Positions 34,540 to 45,100 of a DNA stretch of 64,000 nt are shown in pieces. The first letter of the stretch is position 1. Each line of letters starts with the position of its first letter. The notes under the pieces are model-generated. The model had not been told where the DNA came from. It did not search any database and was given only the letters and a program-made list of their open reading frames with translations. Origin of the DNA: Anisakis pegreffii (taxonomy: Eukaryota > Nematoda > Chromadorea > Rhabditida > Anisakidae); assembly GCA_035041965.1 (NCBI GenBank), contig JAPYMA010000451.1:62001-126000 (forward strand). Direction: 5' to 3'. Made by a program: the position numbers and the translations under genes.

Positions 34540-37150
34540 GATAACGGGAGCTTTTAGTACATTTTGATCACACATGTCACATTCAGGTTTTGCCTCATTT
34601 CAGTTTTTTATTATCATAATGCTCCTTAATGTCAGGCTTCCAGATGATGAGTTCTAATTGTTGCAATGAATGTGTTGCCGTCTTCAAAATCAATAACGTC
34701 ATGATTGGCGACTTCATAATTTCGTCTTTAGGTCGCATATGGTGATAATGCTGCCAACGTTACTCATGTCATGTCACTTATATGCTCATTCTCGTCACCA
34801 CCGTGAAACGACTTCATACCCGGCTTGGAGGCCATCACTTCTTGTTTCTGAATGTTTTTGAACTTATGAGACAGAAATTTGACAATCGCTAAAATAGGAA
34901 GATCGCAGTTTGATATACGCAACCGTAACTGCTTTCATCACACACGTCATGACTAGATGACATTCATCCTCAATACTTTTAGTATACAGATTGAGACTCG
35001 CTGACATTAATCATGTTCTAATTCTTCATTAACTTTATCATGGACTATTTGAAATTTTCTTCCCTTAGCTTAGATGCTTTCCTCGAATCCAGATGAAATT
35101 CTCTGACAAAAATCTATACAGAGGATCATCTTGTCTGCGCAATGGCCTGTGGTTGGTGACGTGACGAGACGTGATACTGATTAAGGCACGTTGTTATGGT
35201 GGTGCTTCAGGGCAGAAAAGCACAGACAATAATTAAACTTTTTATGACCAACAATCCTCTTCATTCACAAATTCAGCCACAATACGTTGCATTCAATAAT
35301 AAACAAGCTCATCATAAACTACAATAAAAACATCACAATATCAACACATCAATCACCACTCCATAAAAACAGCATTATGAAGAAAATGAATCACAAACAT
35401 TTCATCTCACAAACCAGTGTATCAACGACACATTCCTACATTTCTCTAGAAATGCCATCCAAGGGATCAATTTGAGATACCAGGCTACAAATTAAAGATG
35501 AAACAGCTATTCATCGAGATAAAAAATATTTTGACACCTGAAACAACGTCAGCCAAATAAATTCGGTGTTAAATTTGAAAAAAAGCCACTCCAACGATGA
35601 AAATTACAGATGTGTTTCGTGGAACATTTTTGATGCGATAAAACGATGGATAAAATGGATATGAGTAATTAAAACCAACTGCTCATTGGTGATGAACAAA
35701 AATATTGATGATTCGTTGGTTCCTCACGCCGAAAGTCCGTTTTAAACGACAAATCTGCAAATAGCCGGTAAATTTGGAAGCTAAGCTAATTCTGACAAAA
35801 GAATGCTCTTAAATTGCCTAAAACTTGAATGACTGATGAATGAATAACATATTTCATTCGACAGATGTTTAAAAGACTGACACTTCAAGCAAACTGGTCA
35901 CATCGATAAATATCAACTTTGTGGACAAAAATCGGCGTAAGGTGAATTCTAGAATCATTTGAATCGATCATCACAATCTTAATAGGTTTTATTAACACTA
36001 TTAACAAACGTGATGACATGACTTGAATGAATCGAAACGCAAAACAGGAAATAATTCGAAATTGTAACATATCCGCACGTTATATATCTCAAAATGCTGA
36101 AAACAATGATGAAAGCATGAGCAGGACGAAAATAGGTAATGTTGCATTTCAGGTTGGTATTTGTCCACATTCGCACTTGATGAGAACACAGCAAGAAATG
36201 TTCGAATGAACAAAATGCCGTTGTGATTTTACCAGCCTGAAATACAACATTACCCGAAAATATTTAAAAAAATATCGGAAAATACGAAGGCGATGCAATA
36301 TAAAACAGAGAAAGTATCGATGTGTCAAGCAGGTTGCGGCATGGAACTGTGACAAAAGATGACGTCTCTATAAATCAATAGAAATCGGGTCATATCCGAT
36401 AATCTATCTCATGAAAACATGTGCGAAATCCAGCAGACTTAGACCAAATCGTAAAGTGACCCATGGAAACTGATTCGGTCTTGAACTGCCAAAACACTTT
36501 AGCAGTTCAATCGGATTTAAAAGGTGAATAACTGCACTTTGTGAAATTAAGAAATGAATGGAGTATGAAATCATTGGAGAACAAGGATTGAGAGGGAATG
36601 GGTGATGTGACTGAAATGAATGAGAAAATTAGCAACATATAATGAAGGGTAATGCAATAAGTAATGTCGGGAATGAGAGTGACGAGACATTTCGGAAAAT
36701 AGACATAAAGATCACGTATAGACTATGGGATGGGAGTTGCATGAAGGAATTCAGAAGGTGTGCATCCTTTCTGAGTAGCTACTTCCATCAGAAGCTGTTC
36801 TCCTGTACTCTAATCATTTGCCATATTCTCTCTTCGGTTTTTACATCTGATTCCCACAATGTCTCATCACTCTCATACCTATTACTACCAGCTGCATTAC
36901 ATTCCCGTTATGCCATGATAATTTTCTTATTCCAGTTAAACGTATCAATGATTCAATCTCATTTCTGTTCCTCCCCGTAACCTGAACGTATAATACTTAT
37001 TCTCTCCCCTCAGTTCGATTACCAATGCAAATGATGTGGTAAAACGAATTGCCACAGCAAGAAATAAACGAAATATTTGATATGCAGATAATTAGATACA
37101 AGACAAATGATAGCTTGGCTCAGGCTCGGCAACATCACTTCCATTAGCAC
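34540..37150. other. non-coding stretch between repeat blocks
   Basis: Contains the 36135-36254 foldback. Open frames here overlap the palindrome or are low complexity. No gene called. Confidence 0.55.
36135..36254. repeat. foldback repeat, 25-base arms
   Basis: GGTAATGTTGCATTTCAGG near 36135 is the inverse of CCTGAAATACAACATTACC ending at 36254, with a loop of about 70 bases. A small non-coding palindromic element. Confidence 0.65.
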
Positions 37151-37161
37151 GGCACTCGGTT

Positions 37162-37401
37162 TCAAACAAAACTTTCCTCAACGAACGAGAGTCGAACCCG
37201 CGAAGTACTAATGACTGGTTGAGGCTCTACCTCTGACAATGAGCTCAGAGGTACTGCCCCAACCGGTAATTGGTATGTCGCCCCAGGAAAGTTTTGCTCG
37301 AGACCGAGCGGTGCATCAATGTTATCGAAATATTTTTTGTTAACATCGATATGATTCACTCGAAAGCAAAACAATTCGTCAAATATGCTCATCGTATCCA
37401 T
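37162..37401 (-). CDS. candidate exon or open frame with Pol III-like core
   Basis: An 79-codon frame reads MDTMSIFDELFCF, then NIDAPLGLEQNFPGATYQL and VGAVPLSSLSEVEPQPV, ending in TGA at 37162. G+C is higher than in the neighbourhood. A possible donor is GAG/GTAGAG. The same bases on this strand also carry A-box and B-box-like sequences, so it may be a structured RNA or a tRNA-derived repeat rather than an exon. Confidence 0.3.
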   Translation of the reverse strand: MDTMSIFDELFCFRVNHIDVNKKYFDNIDAPLGLEQNFPGATYQLPVGAVPLSSLSEVEPQPVISTSRVRLSFVEESFV

Positions 37402-37491
37402 CTCATCGCAGGTCTATCAAATGACACAAATATCAAGAGCACTGCAGCAAAATTCTTATCTGCAAACATGTCACAATTCATCGAATGATAG

Positions 37492-37880
37492 AATTTATGT
37501 GAATAAGCGATTTTGCGCTTTATGTTGATATAGCTTTATGAAAATAGCCATATCAACTCATTAAAACGGAATTGCTCAACAAAATATATGTTCTTGTGAA
37601 GCAGAGATTCAGTTGGATCGAATGGTGTACAGAAATTTATATGTTACTGAGCAAAACTGAGAGTACGGTAGGCTCGAAGATGGCAACCGCTACAGCATTG
37701 AGAAAATGGCTATATCTCCTCAACTAATCATTATTGCTCGGCAAAATATATGATATTCTGAAAGTAGAAATTCAGAGCAATCGAATGGTGCAATGAAATT
37801 CATATGCTACCGGGCAAGCCTGAGCGTGCGGTTACCTTGAAGATGGTAACCTCTATAGAGCCATAGTAACGTAGCAGGAA
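37492..37880. repeat. detached piece of the 163/241-base array
   Basis: GCGATTTTGCGCTTTATGTT and the following 130 bases are nearly identical to 33800-33935, then one 163-base unit follows (landmark near 37650 and 37811). It lies 3 kb from the main array, with the candidate exon at 37162-37401 directly beside it. Confidence 0.8.
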
Positions 37881-37889
37881 AATGTATAG

Positions 37890-39700
37890 TTTTCACAATC
37901 TGGAAGTCATGACGTTGGTTATTTTTCTAACACGTATTTAAATTCCCCTGCAAATTGATTCCATTTTAATGAAGAAATTCAAAAATCGTAGCTATTCAAA
38001 ATCTCAGTTATCCATTTTACTTTCAAATATCTTAATACTTCCACCCACACATACTTCCCCATTAACATCAGCAGTGTGTATAATAGTTATCACTCAATAT
38101 CGGTCAGATCAATAAAACACATTACTTTGATTCATCCATGCTCAGGCTTCTACAAAATGTAATGTAAGCTAGTATCTTCATTTTTGACTCATGTGTCATT
38201 TTCTTGAATTAGAAATCGTGCTCTCAAGATTTAACCCCTCTTTGTCGCGGTTGAACATCGTTTTGGATGCTTGTACATGATCTGTTAGTTATTCAGTCGG
38301 TAGCAAGGAGTTGTTCATAATCCGTGATCCATTTAATATTTGATTTAGAATTTAAAATATCCAAATTTTAAGGTTGCGTTTAAGCCAACTACAAGATGAT
38401 TATTTTCAGACGAATACTGTACGAAATCCAGTAAGATTTCGTTTCACTATACGGGCAAATCCAATTGCCTGATAATGCAGATTTTCGGCCATTTGCTGCA
38501 ATATATACTGCCAAACATAGTAAATATTCATCAATTTGTGGGGAAAAACGCACTAGTCAATCTATCAGATGATGACGTTTGTGAATGTATTTGTTGATGA
38601 AGAATTATCGAATCAATGTTATTACCTGTTTATTACTGTGTTTTGAATACGTTCAATAAATTCTGCTTTTCATATATTTTATTACATTAATTAATCAAAA
38701 ACCCTTCTTCTTCTACAATACATCTTTATTACAATTACAATAACATTTCATGAAATGCATACAGACCAAAAGTTGATTAGATTAACCAAAGTTGATTGGA
38801 ATAATTTGCTGATACCAGTATTTACGCCAAGACTGTAAGTTTGATGTTATCACAGCTTTTGTTTTCACAACGCCCTCTTCTTATTGTTGGCATCTATACT
38901 GCTAATCGAGTATCTTCACTGGACTGAGGAAACGAGGGTTTCAAATTGTATCACAATTACTGGTGAAGCACTGACTTAGATAAAAGTTCTTGGGTGCTGC
39001 CGAATTCATCGAATTGATTCCTGAGAAATTTGATAATGCTGTTTTTTTTCTTTGAACGGAAGTTCGAATGTTTCGAAGTGCGGTTTTTTTTAAATTGAAT
39101 TATTTGGTTCGATTTTCATGAGTCACAGTTTTAAAATTGTTTCGGTTTTTGCAGTTTCATTCGAATTGCCACTCTTTATTAAATTGTTGTTTGGTTTGTT
39201 GTTATTATGGATTGGATAGCTGAAATAGCGAATGAGAGATGTCATAATGAAATTTTGAAGAAGTTCTCTCGATGTATCACCTTCAGAGTTGTCGTATAGA
39301 TTTGGGTGTCTTGCCCTTTTGGATGTGTCGAGAGACTTTTCGTGATAAAACTCCTAAGTGTCCCTACACAGGATGAAGAAACAAAATATTGAATTCCTCA
39401 GCAATGATTGTCTAGCTTAACTAAAGCAAGGAATCAATTCTTTTTCGAATTTACAGATAAATAGCTTGTTATGAAGGAAAAAAGACGAAAAGCAATGAAA
39501 ATTTGAACAAGTTATATGATAATTGAATGTGATCCGTTCGACTGGTTTATCTTTCTCAAACCCTTGGGCCAAGACAACTAAAATCTTCCCAAGAAGAATC
39601 TGGCGAAAAAATTCGCCAACTCGGGATCAAATGTGATCAAATTTCCGTACCATCTGCCCCTCATACTATCCTCACCCTCACCCCTAACAATAATGATGAT
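37890..39700. other. non-coding AT-rich stretch
   Basis: Nothing supportable beyond a 16-base palindrome GGCGAAAAAATTCGCC near 39602. Confidence 0.5.
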
Positions 39701-39721
39701 GTGAACAATATAAAACTTACA

Positions 39722-39912
39722 AAACAGGGAAGTATACCAAACAAATACGGTCAAAAGTCGCGATGCGGACTGCCGCTTGTAGGGTGCGGTTGTCGACGTC
39801 CACTGATTGGGCATTTTGAATTCCCCTTTCCCACCCGAACTGAGTTCTACTTGAAACCAAAACCGATTCGTTATTCTCACTCGTAACACCGCTTGTTTTT
39901 ATGAACTCTCCT
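39722..39912 (-). CDS. candidate internal exon
   Basis: Bounded by GTGATTACAG on the 5' side and TTTT/GTAAGT on the 3' side, with two open frames. The frame favoured reads SSRTQFGWERGIQNAQSVDV and DNRTLQAAVRIATFDRICLV; the other reads GGKGEFKMPNQWTSTTAPYK. No domain recognised. Same strand as rimb-1 and head-to-head with alg11. Confidence 0.33.
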
Positions 39913-40799
39913 GTAATCACCATCACACGAATGAAAACAACAAAAATACGAGGAGTAATGGATTAGAGACCATGCCGAATTTTTAAAAAAATCGAGTGCA
40001 ATGTAGAATTTAAAATTGCATCTGTGGGCTTGTTGATAAAATGACGATTTTTTTGGGGTTTTTATTGGTGAATGTGATTGAATATTTCATGTATTCCTTT
40101 CATTGATCAACTTTCAGACGAATCCGTGTTGGGATGGAATTTTTCAATGAGATGGAATGACGTGCATTTCGATAGGAAGAAAAGTACGCATATCGGGCGA
40201 ACTGGACAATAAAACAGCGGGCGAGATGCCGTCAACGACGGCAACATTTGTGAAACTGTGATGATTTTATTCTTCAGTTGTGATATTCAATCGCTGTATT
40301 TTATGCTTGTGAAATTTGATTGTACTCATTGTTGCGTTGTCTCAAGGCTCGTGTTCACTTTGTTTATCAGTGGGCAGAATCATCATTTGTTGGGCACAAC
40401 TCCCATTTTGAGGTTGAGAGGGAGGGTGATCATATTCATGATTTCCTAAGTGTCATCAATTATTGCTCGGAATGCTTCGAAATTTTCCTCATCCATCCCA
40501 TTCTTCAACGTTATCTCTCTTTCTATAACTCGAGCTTGCCTTCGTTATATGAATGAGACGATGCGGCAGTATTCATTGTTGATCACTTTATTTTGTTTTA
40601 TTCTGCTTTGTTTTCGTTGTTGTTGTATTACTGCTGTTTACGGTGTTGTCGCACCATCCCCCCCCTACCCCTCTACCACCATTTCCGTCAAATTCTATGT
40701 AAAGCAACTCAAACTCTCTTCAGCCTAAAAAATTCTCGGATTAAATTCAAGCTCACGCCGGATGGCATGCGGCGCTATTTGGAGTATTTTATCCACATC

Positions 40800-41127
40800 T
40801 CACATGGTGCGATAGCAAGATAAAAAAATTTTTTGCTGTTTGTTGTCTTGATTCATATTCGCCACCCAGAGGAGGACGATACTCATGGTTAGTGCGCAGT
40901 CTGACAACGGCAGCGTCGGGCGATGATGCATTGGGACTGTCTTTTCCCCGAAACGGTCCCTTTTGAGACCGTGTGACGCCGCCGTGGTACCTAAGCCAGG
41001 GAGGATCCCGTGCATTGCGGGTTGACTTGGGCGGCTGCCATCCCCCGTCGGAGAATAAAAGCGGGTGTTGCCGAAAAATTTTTTTGAAATTGGCACAATG
41101 CCAATTTGAAAAACTGGTTCTGAAGAC
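40800..41127 (-). other. GC-rich block: coding-like in two minus frames, strongly structured
   Basis: This is a G+C island in AT-rich DNA. One frame reads ISKKFFGNTRFYSPTGDGSR then AASHGLKRDRFGEKTVPMHH; another ends VVRLRTNHEYRPPLGGEYES. Acceptor-like AATAGTCTTCAG lies at its 5' edge and CAT/GTGAGA at its 3' edge. On the plus strand it folds well: CGGCAGCGTC (40909-40918) with GACGCCGCCG, a six-pair ACGGTC/GACCGT hairpin inside, and at the end AATTTTTTTGA followed by AAATTGGCA-caa-TGCCAATTT, the order of an Sm site and 3' stem in an snRNA. No known snRNA was matched. Confidence 0.35.
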
Positions 41128-42011
41128 TATTCGCCACGATTGACACTAGGCCAGGCGGATATTTATAGTGATAAATTGCATTGAAACGTTCAGATTTGCA
41201 AGGATTTTTGTTCCAGTGTGATTGCCGGCGTGCTTAGCCCATTCCCTCTGGCAAAGGCTCCGGGGAAGGTCGAAACTTGTGAGGGTGTTCGAATCATTCA
41301 TAAAGCCCACCGATCATGATGGATTGCAATATCGCGTTGAACAAAACCTGGACATTCCTAACAAAAACAGCACTGCGAAAAATTAGAATAATCGCAAGAA
41401 AAAATCCTTGGCAAATTTCAAAAACTCCAAATAGTATTCACGCGTTTGATTTCAGGCGCTATTTTGATCACCTAAGCGGATGATCACGTATGATGAATCC
41501 TCCCAACAATGCTATGTCTCAGATATCTCGACAGAGAGCACATATTCAGCAGCGTAAAGGGAAATGTCGGTGCTCATAATCATTACAATTCAATTATGAA
41601 AATTCACTGAAACTGAATTAAGTTCAGTTGAAATACCTCTCCCTATTCAAGAAAGCAGTTGTTAAATATGCGCAGAGAGCTGTGTGGCACAATGTCTTCA
41701 TTGATGTGATGGATGACGCGTGTTCTGTATGTGCCAGACCACACTACTGGTGTGGTGCGGGGACAGAAAAAAGTTCGTAATTTTTGCAGTAAATGAAGAT
41801 GTCTTATGCGCATGTGAATTGGTGCCTCGTATTTCTGCAGCGGATTATTTTTTTTCTACAATTTCTGGTCAAGAACTCATGTGCTGCATGATATGAATTC
41901 GTAATGCCCGTCATATCTTTAGTAGTCGTGATTCTTTTGTTGTGACATTCATACAGTTAACCAACGATTAATAGATTCCGTAACTGCAATATCACAAGAA
42001 ACTCGGCGTAC

Positions 42012-42039
42012 ATGTATGCTTTTTCAGTTGTTGGATGCG
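42012..42039 (+). promoter_or_regulatory. probable spliced-leader acceptor of alg11
   Basis: TATGCTTTTTCAG ends at 42027, 12 bases before the ATG at 42040. No upstream exon of alg11 is evident, and short leader-to-ATG distances are usual for nematode trans-spliced messages. Inferred, not shown. Confidence 0.5.
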
Positions 42040-42128
42040 ATGGGATGTTTAATATGTGCCATTCTGTGGATCCTCTACTTTGTTCTCGTGTTTTCTGCAC
42101 CTATATTGTTGCTTACTCTGATTTTCAG
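42040..42128 (+). CDS. algn-11: alg11 exon 1: membrane anchor
   Basis: The ATG at 42040 opens a 29-residue segment that is almost wholly hydrophobic ([20 protein letters not shown] and so on to LIFR), the single N-terminal ER anchor of ALG11. It lies 13 bases after a TTTTTCAG acceptor, which has no upstream exon to pair with and is therefore a probable spliced-leader site. Donor TTTTCAG/GTTAAT leaves two bases that complete an Arg codon with exon 2. Confidence 0.85.
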
Positions 42129-45100
42129 GTTAATCTTTTTATAATCCTTCCACTTATTTAGGAATCAATGAAGTACACTTGCAACATCAGTTTATATATT
42201 CAAAGGATGTTCCATGCCACCGGCCATATATAAATATATATTAGTCATCCTATTTGGAGCCTAATGTAAATGCTCGATGAAGCATATAGATATCATTTCT
42301 ATTACTAAAAGTAACAATCTTATAAAGTAAATATTGCTTTTCTGCAACTGCATTTAAGATAATTTGTCGTTCTTAGTTCACAATCATTTGCATTCTCTTA
42401 TTGTCGGTTATTTTCGAATATTTAGCAGTCAATTCCTAGGAATTTTCAAGAACCTGGTGGGGCTTTGTTGTTGTTTGTGTGATATTCAATGAGGTTGTTT
42501 TAGGACTCGTTCACGAAGACAAAAGGGAACGGTTGCATTTTTCCATCCGTACTGTAATGCTGGAGGTGGTGGTGAACGTGTCTTGTGGTGTGCTATCAAT
42601 TCAATGCAAAAGGAGTACGTTATTCTTCCATTGGTATAATTTTTCAGTGATTCCTTGTTCCGCCGAATGCATGCCGATGGTTTGACGACTTATATCAATC
42701 TGTTATTTCCACGTCATCTTTCACGAACCAATATATAAATCAAATTTCGAAATAGTTAGTCGTGTTAATGGAGATGTATGCCCGAAACTGTGGTCGATCA
42801 AAAAAGCATTCCATATAATTCTCAACGTTATTCTTCCAGTGGTTTTCTGGCTTCATCGAATAAGTTTTAGTAAATGAATGAAATTGTCATTGTCAGTCAT
42901 TACTTACTTCTGGATTGTAATTGATATTTAATCGATGGAAAAAATCGATTCATCGACGCATTTATGCTTGTTACGAAAAATTTTGCAATTTTTACGATGT
43001 GGATAATTTGAAAGGTTAAAAAAAGTATCTCATCGGGCCCTTACATGGGCACGCTTCATTTTGTGTTCCGCATTGCATTATGAGAGATATATATGCTTTT
43101 ATGTGCATTTGGGGATTTGCGTCTGTGGTAATATGATTAATTCGTCTCAAATCGTGCATCGCATCTCTCAGATTTTTCAGTGCGTATCCGTCTATCTCAG
43201 ATATATTTCGTAACCTTTCATAATCCGATTATTTCATCTTTCTATCCATCTTACCAGGGATATATATCTGGAGATTTTCACGATATTTTTCGAATCATGC
43301 TTCCAGTACTGCATTGAACTAATAGTGAATTTCTTCAATTCGATTCCCAGTGTCATTAGGAATATAATTTCCAAAATTTTCATACTTTCTTTGAATGATC
43401 TCGTTTCACATCTTGTTGTTGTCATGATGCTTGAACAGCTCTTCACATTATCATTTTTAGCCATGGCATTCGTGTTCTAAGTCGATTTTCAAATATTTGT
43501 AGAGACAAATATCGATTTTTTTTCCACAAATGTCATTCTCTCATTGCTGGTTAATTAGTTCAGAATTCCATTCAGCTTGTATCCAGAGAATGCTGAATAT
43601 TTGTATCATGTGGCTAATGAATCTCGTTTAAGATCTAAATTATTTCTGACGTTTTGTAGATTCAAGTAGAAAGTATCAGCAGATAGTATGAGCGAAGCGT
43701 CTAGAAATACGGATATGACCAATGCGATTCGTTTTTCGATTATCTTCGTGTCGTTTTCATAATTATTTTTTGTTCTGTGATCAGTCATATAGAAACTGAT
43801 AGTTTATATATTTACCAAAAATTGTTTCCCCGAATGATCTTTTCGATTCAATATTCCCGTCGATGAGCATTTCTTTTTAACAACATTATTGTTTCTATCA
43901 CTCTGCTCTCATCGTATTTCTATTCACAGAAAAAGCGAAGGTGAATGAATGCTGAACTTGATGAAACGTTTTCATTACTGATAAAAAACTTAAGTCGTAT
44001 CGTTATTTCGATTTTCAGTGGCCATTTATTAATACATTGCGCATTCAATTGGTGTGCTTTATACGTCGAAACATTGTCACATTTTAAGTGCGTCAATGTG
44101 TGACACAAGAGCCTTTTCACCACGTCTCTCATCTTCACACTGCATCTGATTCCCCTCGTATTTATCTTCTTCTGCTATGTACCACTAGGTTCAGTTATGT
44201 ATTAGTTCCTTAGACAGATTGGCTGTGTTCGTTTGTTAAAAAATCTCTTGATGTGATTGGTAAATTTTGAATGAATTTCGATTTGCATAAGCTCAAGCAG
44301 CAATTCTCAGCAATATTTTATCGCCACATTTGTTTTCTAGATACGCCAGCAAGAATCTACGTTATGTGGTTTATACGGGGGATATTGATGCAACTCCGAA
44401 AGAGATACTTTCAAGGGCGAGAGATCGATTTGGTATTGCGGTTGATGAGACGAAGCTAGACTTTGTTTACTTGAAGTGAGTTGCACTCAACATACTCTTC
44501 TCATCTACGGCGACACATCTTTGAATTGCGTTTAGTTATTGTTGAATTCATTCGTAGTTCAACGTCAAACGAAAGGTCGTCGGTAGTTGCACTCATTCTT
44601 TTGATTGCTTTACGCTTCAGTGGTAACTATTGAACGGTTGAACAGATGGCTGAAGAGCGAATGAGCGTGTTTATCATCACCGGAATTATGAATATCATAT
44701 GATTTAATTTTATTTGTTCCATGATATAATTCCATAAAATCATGGACAAAAACTGAAATCATTTGCATAAATATACTTCTAATCGCTCAAGCGGATCCAA
44801 TTTCGGTATGTTTTCTGAATATTCACTTCATAATTGTTGTTGATCTTTCAGAACGCGATCATGGTTAGAAGCCAAAAACTATCCTCACTTCACACTTGCG
44901 TTGCAGACGCTGGCTGGATTATTAGTTGGTATTGAGGCGTTGTGTGCACTGAATCCTGAAGTTTTTATAGACACGATGGGCTATCCTTTAACGCTACCTT
45001 TGTTCAGGTTGTTCGCACTTCTTTTCTACTATTTTGTTGTTTGCCTTTTCTTTTTCCGTCTCAATTCAGTTTTGGTGACAGTTATCACAAAAATGCAATA

